Positions 1 to 8,011 of a stretch of 31,053 nucleotides of DNA are shown piece after piece. Position 1 is the first letter of the stretch. Each line of letters opens with the position of its first letter. The translations under genes and the position numbers were made by a program. The stretch spans positions 1 to 31,053 of the forward strand of contig PWOI01000102.1 of assembly GCA_003557485.1 (NCBI GenBank), given 5' to 3'. Source of the stretch: Elusimicrobiota bacterium (GTDB lineage Bacteria; CG03; SLGR01; PWQF01). A model generated the notes under the pieces. It was given only the letters and a program-made list of their open reading frames with translations. It did not search any database and was not told the DNA's origin.

Positions 1-203
1 AACCTTCTTTTAAGCAGGTATTTCTTTACTTTAGTAAAGGAGTGCAGCTCCCTATCCTGCAGTTCCTTTAGAATTGTTCTGTAATTCTTTTTCTCCCGTG
101 AGGCTGTTTCAAAAACAAGCCTTACAATCTCCCTTTTTTTATTTATTCCCAGCCTGGGATAAAGCGAAGAAATTTCTTTTTCAATCAGTTCCGGCTTGTT
201 CAC
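1..203 (-). CDS. unknown protein, 3'-truncated by window edge
   Basis: An open frame starts at a GTG (201-203) and runs off the left end of the window: 67 codons with no stop. It begins VNKPELIEKEISSLYPRL and is rich in Lys, Glu and Arg, so it looks like a soluble, helical N-terminus. The frame has a TAA just upstream of the GTG, so this is the first usable start. It overlaps the end of the nucleoside phosphorylase gene by 23 nt in another frame, the arrangement of a translationally coupled downstream gene. No clear Shine-Dalgarno is visible. I do not recognise the family and too little is present to assign a role; a methyltransferase or other enzyme with a helical N-terminal extension is possible but only a guess. 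Confidence 0.5.
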   Translation of the reverse strand, partial: MNKPELIEKEISSLYPRLGINKKREIVRLVFETASREKKNYRTILKELQDRELHSFTKVKKYLLKRR

Positions 204-894
204 TTTTTAAAAATTTTATCAGAATCAACGCAAGGCTCCTGCGGGATCCCTTTATCTTTTCCCGGATACCGGCAGGAAAATCATCATAGTAATTAATTCT
301 TCCGGGAGAATCTGTGCAGTAGAATAAAACAGCCGACTGGATTCCGCAAAATGAGGCTGCCGAAAGAACCATTGATGCCTCCATATCAATACAGTCTATT
401 CCGTTTTTCTTAAGTTTCTCTTTTTCTGCTTCTTCAAGATATAGTGACGAAACCGTAGCGCAGCGTACGCTTCTCAGTTTCTCTCCGCCATATTTTTTTA
501 AGTCCCCCGTCAAAACCCCTTCCGGAAGGCAGGCCTCTGCTTTTTCAATAGATGTCCCATGTAAAAAAGATGTGAAGCTTTCAAGGTTTAACGCTTCGCT
601 TACAAGGGCTTTTTCAGAGATATCAAGACTTAGCCCCCCGCAGCTGCCGAAAAGTATTACTCTTCGGCACGCAGTATTCTTAAGATGCATAACGCAGTCC
701 CCTGCAAGAGATCTGTTCTTAAGTGTGACAAGGGAAATACCGGGACCGCCGCAAACATCAAAAAGAAATCCCCGCGGAAAATTTTCCGGGGCTATTTCCC
801 TGAAAAGCGCCCTGTCATTGGAAGGAAGCATTATAACGGTATGCCCTATTTCAGCAGGGGTGCAGCCGAAAAGTTTTTTAAATACTTCAGCCAT
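181..894 (-). CDS. nucleoside phosphorylase-superfamily protein
   Basis: 237 residues with the layout of the PNP/UDP phosphorylase superfamily, which cleaves the N-glycosidic bond of nucleosides using phosphate, or water in the hydrolase branches (MTAN, futalosine hydrolase). Seen: a Gly-rich phosphate/ribose loop GSCGGL (about residues 83-88), the DMEAS motif (170-174) that normally contacts the ribose hydroxyls, and a C-terminal YCTDSPG segment (about 192-198) whose Asp is at the position expected for the base-contacting acid. Length fits the family. The substrate cannot be told from the motifs; a salvage phosphorylase or a futalosine-hydrolase-like enzyme are both possible. The ATG lies 7 nt past the TGA that closes the readthrough extension of the preceding gene, so it is probably the penultimate visible gene of that operon. 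Confidence 0.72.
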   Translation of the reverse strand: MAEVFKKLFGCTPAEIGHTVIMLPSNDRALFREIAPENFPRGFLFDVCGGPGISLVTLKNRSLAGDCVMHLKNTACRRVILFGSCGGLSLDISEKALVSEALNLESFTSFLHGTSIEKAEACLPEGVLTGDLKKYGGEKLRSVRCATVSSLYLEEAEKEKLKKNGIDCIDMEASMVLSAASFCGIQSAVLFYCTDSPGRINYYDDFPAGIREKIKGSRRSLALILIKFLKSEQAGTD

Positions 895-901
895 TATGGC
901 T

Positions 902-1291
902 TCAGCGACGGAATAAATCCCTTAATCTTTCCTCCGCATCCCTTGTAGTTCCGGCAAGAAATTCCTCTATTTCTCTGCGCTTTTTTTCTATTTCTTCTTC
1001 AGCTTCACGTTTTTTAGTTAACGCCTTCTCTCTTTCTCGCTGCACACTGGCTTCGGTTTCCTGCCTCAGTCGGGCTGCATCCTGTATAATGGCATCCCTG
1101 CGCGGGATGATTTCCTCATCTATAACTTTCTGTACCTGACGCCGGGCTTCCTCTATCTGCCGGTCCAGTTCAGCTTTGAGCCGCTCTGAAAGAATCCTGT
1201 CAAGGTTTGAAGAGATACTGAAGTCAGGACTGCTTCTCCTTCCCCTTACCCTGGCCTGGATCTCTATTACGGGATCCTCAAGGCGTATGTA
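902..1291 (-). other. in-frame continuation of the TIGR03545-like gene beyond a TAA
   Basis: Directly after the TAA at 1292-1294 the same frame stays open for 129 codons and closes with TGA at 902-904. It begins YIRLEDPVIEIQARVRG, then becomes a long charged coiled coil (many Glu, Arg, Lys, Gln heptads) ending DAEERLRDLFRR. There is no ATG, GTG or TTG near its beginning that would make it a separate gene. It fills an otherwise unexplained space of about 400 nt and ends 7 nt before the next start. It is therefore best read as the missing C-terminus of the upstream protein, giving a restored product of about 572 residues. Confidence 0.7.
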
Positions 1292-2620
1292 TTAAAGCCA
1301 GTCCTGCGGAAGAAGCCCGCGGCCGGACCATACAATACGCGAATCTATTTCCCTTCCAGTAAACTCCGCCCGGAGGTTCAGGTCCCCTAAAGCCTGGTCA
1401 ATGGCAAAATCCCTGTACTGAAAAACAATCAGGTCCCTGGGAGTATCCTGCGTTCTGTCAAAAGAAGCATTAATCTCAAAGTTGGATGCAGCGGCAGCTG
1501 CTACAGCGGGCCGGCCATGAATCCACGGAGCGCTGGAAAAATCTTCAAATTTCACATACTCTCCTCCCGCACCTGAAACCAGTGCCTGCTCAATAAGAAA
1601 CGGAGGATACATCTTTTCACGGTAAAAAGCGATGTCCTCACCTTTAAAACGCGGGGGCCTTGTGGCTTTTTTCTTTTCTGTACGGGGCGGTATATATTTC
1701 CTCGCAGTTTCAAGGTAGCCCATAAAAGTCATAAAATTATCAACTACAACGGGACCAAAGACGGTTTCCGCTATATCCCCGACTTCAATAGAAGGAAGCT
1801 GCATCATATCCATTACACTGCGGTAATCCCCGCGCCGGGCCTGGTCTATTTCACCGGCCGACGCAATGACTGAAGAAATACCTGACTGAAACTCGGAAGC
1901 CTTCCGGTTCAAATCATTTATAAATTCTTCAGCCTCTTTAACGGCAGATTGGAGTTCGTTTATTTTATCGCGTGCCGGGGCAATATCCCTTTCGCTTTTT
2001 ATGTTTATTTTTCTTGCATCTTCAACAGAGTTTTCAATCCTGGAGGTAACAGGACGCGCATCAGTTTCCTTTATGGAATCGGCCTGTACTTGTAAATTCT
2101 CCAGATCATCCCGGGTCTGCCGGACTTTTTTAAAAGAATCAAGTTCTTCAATACTAAACTCAGGAATTTCTATTCTTTCTGCCGCCCTCTTCTTAACCTG
2201 GGTCAGCCAATCCGAAAGCTGCTGTCTCCATATTTGCGCTTTGTCTTTCTTTTCTTTCTCTTTGCGCGGAACAAATCCGGAAGTTTCCCGTTCCGTGCCG
2301 AAAGCAAGGCCTTTTCCTGATATTTCCTCTATATTTATCTTTCTCTCAAGCAGGGGAGGAACAAGAAGAGAGAAAGTCATAGATTCAACTTCCATCATAT
2401 TTTCAAACTCTTTTGTTCTGCTTGCAACGGCCAGCCCTTTAAGCCTCAGTGCCATCGGTGAGTAGCTTACCCGGACTTCTTCCAGCTCTACCCTGGCACC
2501 CCATACGGCTGTACCGACTTTTTCTATTGAACTTTGTATTATACGGGGAGCAAGAAAGTGCGATCCCGCCACCGTCAGGGCAAACAGTACCGCCAGTGTT
2601 ATGAAACCTTTCCACCTCAT
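1292..2620 (-). CDS. TIGR03545-like AsmA-type membrane-anchored protein, interrupted by in-frame TAA
   Basis: 442 codons to a TAA. Residues about 5-22 form one N-terminal membrane anchor. The next ~100 residues (ELEEVRVSYSPMALRLKGL and on) resemble the start of AsmA/DUF748-like envelope proteins. The middle (about 140-260) is charged and probably coiled coil, and a beta-rich region follows. The protein matches my memory of TIGR03545, an uncharacterised family usually encoded beside TIGR03546, which is exactly the upstream neighbour here; the two overlap by ATGA. The family's C-terminus lies downstream of the TAA in the same frame (902-1291), so the gene is either nonsense-mutated, read through, or carries a sequence error. 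The role is unknown; an envelope or lipid-related function is inferred only from architecture. Confidence 0.65.
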   Translation of the reverse strand: MRWKGFITLAVLFALTVAGSHFLAPRIIQSSIEKVGTAVWGARVELEEVRVSYSPMALRLKGLAVASRTKEFENMMEVESMTFSLLVPPLLERKINIEEISGKGLAFGTERETSGFVPRKEKEKKDKAQIWRQQLSDWLTQVKKRAAERIEIPEFSIEELDSFKKVRQTRDDLENLQVQADSIKETDARPVTSRIENSVEDARKINIKSERDIAPARDKINELQSAVKEAEEFINDLNRKASEFQSGISSVIASAGEIDQARRGDYRSVMDMMQLPSIEVGDIAETVFGPVVVDNFMTFMGYLETARKYIPPRTEKKKATRPPRFKGEDIAFYREKMYPPFLIEQALVSGAGGEYVKFEDFSSAPWIHGRPAVAAAAASNFEINASFDRTQDTPRDLIVFQYRDFAIDQALGDLNLRAEFTGREIDSRIVWSGRGLLPQDWL

Positions 2621-3138
2621 ACTTTAAACTTTTGCACTTTCATGTAGAATTTATATATCTTTGAAGATTTCACAATTTTATATATTTTCATCTTCTCCAC
2701 CTTATGACTGAGATCCCTGCGATAGTAAACAACAAATTTTTTGCCGTATATATACATAGGCATCAGGAGAATAAGTGAAATAACAACAGATCCCAGCACT
2801 ACTGTATTGTGGAATCTCGCAAGAGCAAGGAGCGGCGTATTGTAAAAGAAGCTCCATACGCCTTCCAGCGGAGCGGACATAAGAAGGGCCCTTCCCAGCT
2901 GGTGTGAAAGCCCGTCAAAGGCATACCCCACAATCCCGAAAACAAGAGCCGAAAATATAGCGGCTGATATGTTTACCTTAAGAATAATTATAAGAGTAAC
3001 AATAAGAAGGTTGTGCAGGGAAAAAGTCGGAGAAAGCCCCAGGAAAACACCTAAAACAAAACCGCCGGCGACCTCGGACGGAGAGACGTCAGCGTTTAAA
3101 GCCTTCAACAGTTTTTTAAGAAGTTTCATCCAAAACAT
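2617..3138 (-). CDS. TIGR03546-like (DUF2062-type) small membrane protein
   Basis: 173 residues. A short basic N-terminus (MKLLKKLLKAL) precedes the segment SEVAGGFVLGVFLGLSPTF, typical of DUF2062/TIGR03546 proteins. Three or four hydrophobic segments follow (about 24-40, 43-75 and 110-130). The C-terminal 40 residues are strongly basic and probably cytoplasmic. It sits immediately upstream of the TIGR03545-like gene with a 4-nt ATGA overlap, the pairing I recall for these two uncharacterised families. It starts 22 nt after the thioesterase stop. A second ATG 9 nt downstream (MKLLKK) is an equally plausible start. Function is not known; a two-component envelope complex with its neighbour is an inference from the conserved pairing. 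Confidence 0.68.
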   Translation of the reverse strand: MFWMKLLKKLLKALNADVSPSEVAGGFVLGVFLGLSPTFSLHNLLIVTLIIILKVNISAAIFSALVFGIVGYAFDGLSHQLGRALLMSAPLEGVWSFFYNTPLLALARFHNTVVLGSVVISLILLMPMYIYGKKFVVYYRRDLSHKVEKMKIYKIVKSSKIYKFYMKVQKFKV

Positions 3139-3160
3139 TTTCTATACCGGGATAATTCTA

Positions 3161-3553
3161 CTACTTGTCTTTTATTTTTTCAAGCACTTCCGAAGGGATT
3201 CTGCGCGGACGAATATCTTCTGATATGCAGGCCAGGTCGGTACTCCCTTCTGCTATGAGTTTTTTGTCAGATTTTCTAACAACCCTGTATGTAAATACAA
3301 TTCTTGCCGAGCCTATTTTTCCAGCCTTAACCTCAACCGTCAGCAAATCCCCGTAGCGGGCCGGGCTTCTGTAATTTACTTCGGCCTTTGAAACTATGAA
3401 AAGAACCCCTTTTTCAGCCAGATCTTTTACCCCGGCTCCTCTTTCCTCCATCCACTCGGTTCTTGCCTTTTCAAAATAAACAAGATAGTTTGCGTAATAG
3501 ACAACGCCTCCGCAGTCGGTATCTGAATAATATATTTTTATTTCAAAGCTCAT
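3161..3553 (-). CDS. YbgC/4-hydroxybenzoyl-CoA thioesterase-family acyl-CoA thioesterase
   Basis: 130 residues, the normal size for a single hot-dog-fold thioesterase. The N-terminus has the family signature YYSDTDCGGVVYYANYLVYFE, in which Asp13 corresponds to the catalytic Asp and the Gly-Gly-Val-Val-Tyr-Tyr stretch starts the hot-dog helix. EWMEERG and the later strand RIVFTYRVVRK also fit. Such enzymes hydrolyse short- to long-chain acyl-CoA or acyl-ACP in the cytoplasm; in Proteobacteria YbgC accompanies tol-pal, but no tol genes are visible here. The ATG overlaps the stop of the preceding beta-barrel gene (TAATG), so translation is probably coupled. Substrate unknown. Confidence 0.82.
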   Translation of the reverse strand: MSFEIKIYYSDTDCGGVVYYANYLVYFEKARTEWMEERGAGVKDLAEKGVLFIVSKAEVNYRSPARYGDLLTVEVKAGKIGSARIVFTYRVVRKSDKKLIAEGSTDLACISEDIRPRRIPSEVLEKIKDK

Positions 3554-4320
3554 TAAACCAGGTTAAATGAAAAACCCAGCCCAAGCGTAAACCTCGTCCG
3601 GGCATTATCGATAAAATATTTTCCTGAGGGTCCGTAAAGAACCAGGTATCCTGCCCGCGCGGTAAGATATTGCCGCAGTTTCACATAAAGGGAGTTATCC
3701 CACCTCATCTCGAATTCTTCTTCAAACTCAGTAAAAAGCCTTAATTCCGAAACAAACCTTGTTCCTTCGCGCATCTTAAGGCTATAGCTGGTTACTGATT
3801 CCGCTCCGGTCTGATGGAGGGGTTCTTCTCCCTTTTCCAGCCTCTGCCTAAGCGCTGCACCTATACGGGTATTAAGAGTTTGGTCAGGCTGTTTTATCAG
3901 GCTCCAGCCAAGCCCTGCAGACTGACCCAATACGGAAGGATTAAAAAATTCATTAAACTGAGATATAACTGAAGCTGCCCCGTAGGGATTAAGGTACACA
4001 TTAAGTTTCCTTGTATAAACGCTCTCAATATCAATAAGATCCGCAGAAACCTGGGAAGAACCGCCGGAAACCGAAGCCTCGCCATATTCACTTTTCAGCG
4101 TATTAAGCCAGTTGTCGTATTCTCTTTCCCTTTCCGCGCTTAAATCCAGAGAAATCATCCAATTTTTTGAATCCTGTTCGCTTCCTTCCCAGTTGTCTGA
4201 AACAATCGTTTCATTGTAATCAAAGCCTGCAAAACCTGAATATTCCCAGCTTAAAGCCTCAGAAGACCTTAATAACAACAAAACAAAAGCAACTGCCGAA
4301 ATATAAATCACCTGTTTCAT
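3553..4320 (-). CDS. secreted outer-membrane beta-barrel-like protein
   Basis: About 255 residues from the ATG at 4320. That start is chosen over a GTG 9 nt upstream because an AGGGAG sequence lies 8-9 nt before the ATG and only 1-2 nt before the GTG. Residues 1 to about 22 form a signal peptide (Lys, then VIYISAVAFVLLLL, then SSEA). The mature part alternates polar and hydrophobic residues with many Tyr, Trp and Phe and ends in a barrel-like strand (FTLGLGFSFNLV), resembling DUF481/DUF3078-type outer-membrane proteins, though I cannot assign a family with confidence. Repeated motifs such as EFEEEFEMRWDNSLYVKLRQY look like adjacent beta hairpins. It follows the histidine kinase after 76 nt and overlaps the thioesterase gene by 1 nt. 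Function unknown. Confidence 0.65.
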   Translation of the reverse strand: MKQVIYISAVAFVLLLLRSSEALSWEYSGFAGFDYNETIVSDNWEGSEQDSKNWMISLDLSAEREREYDNWLNTLKSEYGEASVSGGSSQVSADLIDIESVYTRKLNVYLNPYGAASVISQFNEFFNPSVLGQSAGLGWSLIKQPDQTLNTRIGAALRQRLEKGEEPLHQTGAESVTSYSLKMREGTRFVSELRLFTEFEEEFEMRWDNSLYVKLRQYLTARAGYLVLYGPSGKYFIDNARTRFTLGLGFSFNLV

Positions 4321-4375
4321 ATAATTCACTCCCTTGTTTAAACCCTGCTTTACTTGTCACACTATACAATATTTT

Positions 4376-4417
4376 AAAAAAAATTTCTCTACCTCTTATA
4401 ATTGTTCAGGCAAGAGG
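4376..4417 (-). terminator. possible intrinsic terminator at the end of the histidine kinase gene
   Basis: Read on the minus strand, CCTCTT (4412-4417) and AAGAGG (4392-4397) form a perfect 6-bp inverted repeat with a 14-nt loop. It is followed after 8 nt by a run of eight T (4376-4383). The hairpin overlaps the last codons and stop of the kinase gene. The loop is long and the T-run is set back, so it may be weak or fortuitous. Confidence 0.3.
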
Positions 4418-6523
4418 CAAAGTTACAGTAAAAACAGCTCCTCCATCCTTACTGTTGGCTGCAGTTATGCTTCCGCCATGTGAGTTTATTATCTGGTAAG
4501 AAAGCGCAAGGCCCAACCCTGTACCGGCATTTCTTTTTGTTGTGAAAAAATAATCGAATACCTGTCCGACAACATCCTTGGACAGGCCGTGGCCGGTATC
4601 TATTATTTCAACTACTGCATTCTTTTTTTTGTCACGGACTGCCTTTATGAATATTTTTTTCTCCCTGCCGTTTTCTACAACAGAGTCTACTGCATTTGTT
4701 AAAATGTTCATAAAAACCTGCTCCAGCTGAACATCTTCCCCTAAAATATTAATCCCTTCCTCTATGTCAGTATTTACCTCAACCCGGCCGCCTTTGATCT
4801 TACTTTCAGCAAGCTTAAGAGATTCGCTTATGATCTCCCTCATTTCCGCAATCCTCTTCTTTCCTGTGCCGGGTTTGGAAAATCTCATAATACTATCCAC
4901 TATCCCGCTTCCTTTCTCGGCATTGCCCATTATAAGCTCCAGCGCATTCCTCATCTTGCTTCTTTTTTCATCTGAAATGCTGTTTTCGCCATCAATAAAA
5001 CTGCTTAGCATCTGGGCATTAAGCTGTATTCCACAGAAAGGATTGTTGATGTTGTGGGCAAAACCTGCAGCCATTTGTCCTATTGATGACATCTTGGCAG
5101 CCTGCACAAGCATTGCCTCAGATTGTTTTACTTTATTATAAAATTCCGCATTCTCAATAGCCAGGGCTGCCTGCCCGGCCAGGATCCTGAACATGTCAAT
5201 ATCTTCGGGAGTATATATCCTGCCGTTGTTTTTTGTTCCCAGAGTCATAAAACCGTTCATCCTTTCTTTTATAAAAGCAGGCACAATCAATTCAGCTCCG
5301 GTGTTTCTTATATATTTTTCCGCCTCATTGTACTGTTCTGTTTTTTTAATTTTAAATTCATTTAGCAGCTCCTCTTTGAGCACTGGTTCTTTGACTTTTT
5401 TAAGGTGTTTAATCAGGGGGCTTTCTTCGTCCAATCTTATATCATGCTGCTGGCGCCTTTCCAGACCGTATCCTTTTCTGTATTCATATTCCTTTTTTTC
5501 ATCATCCCAAAGAAATATTCGGGTATAGCTTACTCCTACATTTGTCGTTACAGTTCTTGTTATCCAGGTTAGAAGATCATTAATATTTTTTGTAAGGGTC
5601 ATTCTCTTTCCCAGCTCTACAAGAGTATGCTGGTACTCTTTCTGCTGGCGAAAAAGAGCCCACTCGGCTTTATTTTTAAGTTTACTATATATCCCAGGGC
5701 CCAGGCTTGCAATTATGACTGAGAAAAACACAGGCAAAAGCCACCACCTGTCGCCAATATTATTTGAAAGATATTCTTCACCTAAAATTGCGGTTCCGAA
5801 TGGAATACCGAGGATAAGGATATATACAACACCAAATACCATTCCACGGGTAACAGCAACTCTTATATCCATAAGCCGGTGTTTTACTATAGCATATGCC
5901 ATTAGTCCGACAAAAAGAGGAACTATAAAATTGCCGTAAGGCGGAATGGGAATGTCGTACCACAGAAAATAATTGGTAGATCCGCTTGTATACCCGACAA
6001 GTATTCCCAAAAGAACATACTTGATTTGGTTCTGCTTTATTCCGCTAGACTTTCTGTGCTCCCTAAAAAGCAAAACACAGGGATAAATACAGTAAAAAAG
6101 CCAGACCAACAGAAAAGGAGCAAATAATATACCAGGCTCCGGCCAGAACCTGAACCCTAATTTAGAAGTGACATTTTTTACAAATAAAGGCGTAAAATTA
6201 AGAAAAAAACAAATTGCAAAAAAACCCGTTCCGACTTGAATCAGATTTTTTTTATTATAAATATTTAAAAATAAAAGAGTGAAATGGAAAAAACTAAGCG
6301 GAATAAAAATCGCACCCGCCATAAAAAAACGAACCCAAAACAATGCAGATACTGCATTAGTTGATATTTGCCAAAAGAAATAACCATAACTCCAAAAAGC
6401 TACAACCAAACAAAAGAGTGAATATTTTTTATTTATTACGCGATCCGGATTATTTTTATATACAAGAAAACCCAGGAGAGAAGTTAAGATCGCATTTATT
6501 AGCGCCGATATCGCATAAATCAT
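4406..6523 (-). CDS. 7TM-GAF sensor histidine kinase
   Basis: 705 residues. About 1-225 is a seven-helix membrane sensor of the HisKA_7TM type, ending with the typical YAIVKHRLMDIRV; two further hydrophobic segments lie at about 226-248 and 260-280. A GAF domain covers about 300-460 and a short coil leads to HisKA at about 475-550, with the phospho-acceptor His490 in GFAHNINNPF. The ATPase has its N box (FMNILTNAVDSV, 604-615), G1 (DTGHG, 642-646) and G2 (GTGLGLAL, 667-674). Next to the His an Asn replaces the more usual Glu. No receiver domain is attached. The ATG lies 7 nt after the stop of the PilZ-methyltransferase gene with no visible Shine-Dalgarno, so the two genes are almost certainly cotranscribed. 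The ligand is unknown; a product of the neighbouring methyltransferase is a testable idea. Confidence 0.9.
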   Translation of the reverse strand: MIYAISALINAILTSLLGFLVYKNNPDRVINKKYSLFCLVVAFWSYGYFFWQISTNAVSALFWVRFFMAGAIFIPLSFFHFTLLFLNIYNKKNLIQVGTGFFAICFFLNFTPLFVKNVTSKLGFRFWPEPGILFAPFLLVWLFYCIYPCVLLFREHRKSSGIKQNQIKYVLLGILVGYTSGSTNYFLWYDIPIPPYGNFIVPLFVGLMAYAIVKHRLMDIRVAVTRGMVFGVVYILILGIPFGTAILGEEYLSNNIGDRWWLLPVFFSVIIASLGPGIYSKLKNKAEWALFRQQKEYQHTLVELGKRMTLTKNINDLLTWITRTVTTNVGVSYTRIFLWDDEKKEYEYRKGYGLERRQQHDIRLDEESPLIKHLKKVKEPVLKEELLNEFKIKKTEQYNEAEKYIRNTGAELIVPAFIKERMNGFMTLGTKNNGRIYTPEDIDMFRILAGQAALAIENAEFYNKVKQSEAMLVQAAKMSSIGQMAAGFAHNINNPFCGIQLNAQMLSSFIDGENSISDEKRSKMRNALELIMGNAEKGSGIVDSIMRFSKPGTGKKRIAEMREIISESLKLAESKIKGGRVEVNTDIEEGINILGEDVQLEQVFMNILTNAVDSVVENGREKKIFIKAVRDKKKNAVVEIIDTGHGLSKDVVGQVFDYFFTTKRNAGTGLGLALSYQIINSHGGSITAANSKDGGAVFTVTLPLA

Positions 6524-6530
6524 AATTCGT

Positions 6531-7850
6531 TTATTTTGATGCTACTATATAATTAATTATACCTTGTTGTTCATACTTAATTTTTAGCTGATTCTGTGCA
6601 AATCCGGCATTGGTAAAAATCCTCATGAACTCTTCGTCACTTCTGTACACAAGATTCCAATCAGCGGCCCATTCCATAAAGTAAACCGAAGGGTTACTGT
6701 ATTTGTCTCTGACTGTAGCAACAAGAAGTTTCCCGTCATGCTTAAGAAGTTTTTTTAAGTTACTTACCAGGCGCGTTGCTACCTCTTCATTAAAATAATC
6801 GAATAAACCCAGTGAATAAATTATGTCATATTTATTATTAAACATAGCATATATATCTTTCTTTAAAGCTATCTTTAAAGCATTTTCTTTAAAAAAATTC
6901 ACATTTTCAGGACTGCCAAGAAGTTCTTTTGCATAGTCAATCGCTTTCTGCTCTAACTCATAACAATCAAATATTGCCAGTTCCTTTTGAAATTTTTCAT
7001 TTTCGAAAAGCTCTTTTATAATGCGGCACGGTCCGCAAGCAAGATCCATCAGTCTTACATCTCCGTTTTTTTTATTATCAATATGTTCCATTATTAACCT
7101 TTTAAAATCTTCTTTTCTATTACGCACAGCCACCGCAATTGAAGACATTTGGGTATAATTATCAAATAACCTCTCAAACCCCTTCGTTGTCGGATTGTTT
7201 CTGTACAGGTCATCTATTATTTTAAAATCTCCTGCATATCCGAAGGGTTTACGCAAACTCCATGATACATATTCACCTTTAGAAAAAACATCTCTGAATT
7301 TATCAACAAAAAGCGTTTTAAGTTTATCAACTTTATTTTTATTTCCCTTAATCATATTTTCTTTTTCATAATTCATTATTTCTCTGAATATGCTGTTTAT
7401 TTCTTCATTGAATTCATTCTGAAATCTTCCCCATTCTTCGGGGTGTTCATTCAGGTAATCTTCGATTTCCTTTGCCCTGTGCTTATATATCTTTATTCTT
7501 CTCAGGAGCGATGCTTTTATGGAACCCAAACCTAGGATATTATCCTCGATATATTCATCCAGCAACCTTCGTTTTTCCCCATCAAAAGCTTTTATATTTA
7601 CTCCGTAATTGTTGCTGTCCGGCTGTTTCCATATTATTCTGCCCGGTATTTCGAATGTACCCGAGGTGCCCGGGTTGTTTACCAGGATTTCTATTTCTTC
7701 TGATTCAGGTATTTCTTTCTTTGCTTTTATCATCAGGCCATCCTTGCTCATATCCATTATCCATCCGTCAACATATGAGTTCCTCTCGGTATTGCCTATT
7801 ATTTTTACAGGTATGTTTTTTGTAAACCTCGAAACTTTTCTTTTACTCAT
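6531..7850 (-). CDS. PilZ domain fused to PhcB-like SAM methyltransferase
   Basis: 439 residues. The N-terminal ~100 residues are a PilZ domain with both c-di-GMP contact motifs intact: RKVSR (RxxxR, residues 4-8) and DMSKDG (DxSxxG, 33-38). A helical linker (about 100-190) follows. Then comes a class I SAM-dependent methyltransferase with glycine-rich motif I LMDLACGPCR (267-276), the acidic end of strand 2 (YELEQ, about 297-301) and YSLGLFDYF (345-353). The preceding KPFGYAGDFKIIDDLY is characteristic of proteins annotated as 3-hydroxypalmitate methyl ester biosynthesis (PhcB-like). The ATG has a GGAG 8 nt upstream. It is the first gene of the minus-strand operon and is followed by a sensor kinase. 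Inference: c-di-GMP gates methylation of a small, perhaps fatty-acid-derived, substrate; a role unrelated to PhcB chemistry is possible. Confidence 0.82.
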   Translation of the reverse strand: MSKRKVSRFTKNIPVKIIGNTERNSYVDGWIMDMSKDGLMIKAKKEIPESEEIEILVNNPGTSGTFEIPGRIIWKQPDSNNYGVNIKAFDGEKRRLLDEYIEDNILGLGSIKASLLRRIKIYKHRAKEIEDYLNEHPEEWGRFQNEFNEEINSIFREIMNYEKENMIKGNKNKVDKLKTLFVDKFRDVFSKGEYVSWSLRKPFGYAGDFKIIDDLYRNNPTTKGFERLFDNYTQMSSIAVAVRNRKEDFKRLIMEHIDNKKNGDVRLMDLACGPCRIIKELFENEKFQKELAIFDCYELEQKAIDYAKELLGSPENVNFFKENALKIALKKDIYAMFNNKYDIIYSLGLFDYFNEEVATRLVSNLKKLLKHDGKLLVATVRDKYSNPSVYFMEWAADWNLVYRSDEEFMRIFTNAGFAQNQLKIKYEQQGIINYIVASK

Positions 7851-7890
7851 ATTTATAACTCCATTCAGGTAGACCTACACTTCTATTTAA

Positions 7891-7928
7891 ATTATACATA
7901 AAAATAACATATAACACATGCTAATGTG
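7891..7928 (-). promoter_or_regulatory. possible promoter and operator of the PilZ-methyltransferase operon
   Basis: On the minus strand a TATAAT box (7891-7896) lies about 40 nt before the ATG. No good -35 is seen. An inverted repeat CACAT-GCTA-ATGTG (7915-7928) sits where the -35 should be, so an activator or repressor site is plausible. The transcript would have an untranslated leader of about 34 nt containing the GGAG ribosome site, unlike the leaderless arrangement of the divergent gene. Confidence 0.3.
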
Positions 7929-7982
7929 ATTCTTTTTTATTTTCAACTCACGGTTAGATCAAATTAAATGTTTTACATACTG

Positions 7983-8011
7983 TTGATTTTTTGCTCTGTC
8001 TGTGCTATTTT
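7983..8011 (+). promoter_or_regulatory. promoter of the beta-helix-glmM-glmS operon (leaderless)
   Basis: TTGATT (7983-7988), a 17-nt spacer and TATTTT (8006-8011), preceded by TGC as in an extended -10 box. Exactly 6 nt (ATCTCT) separate the -10 from the ATG at 8018, so transcription should begin at or within 1 nt of the start codon. No Shine-Dalgarno is present upstream of that ATG. Confidence 0.45.
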
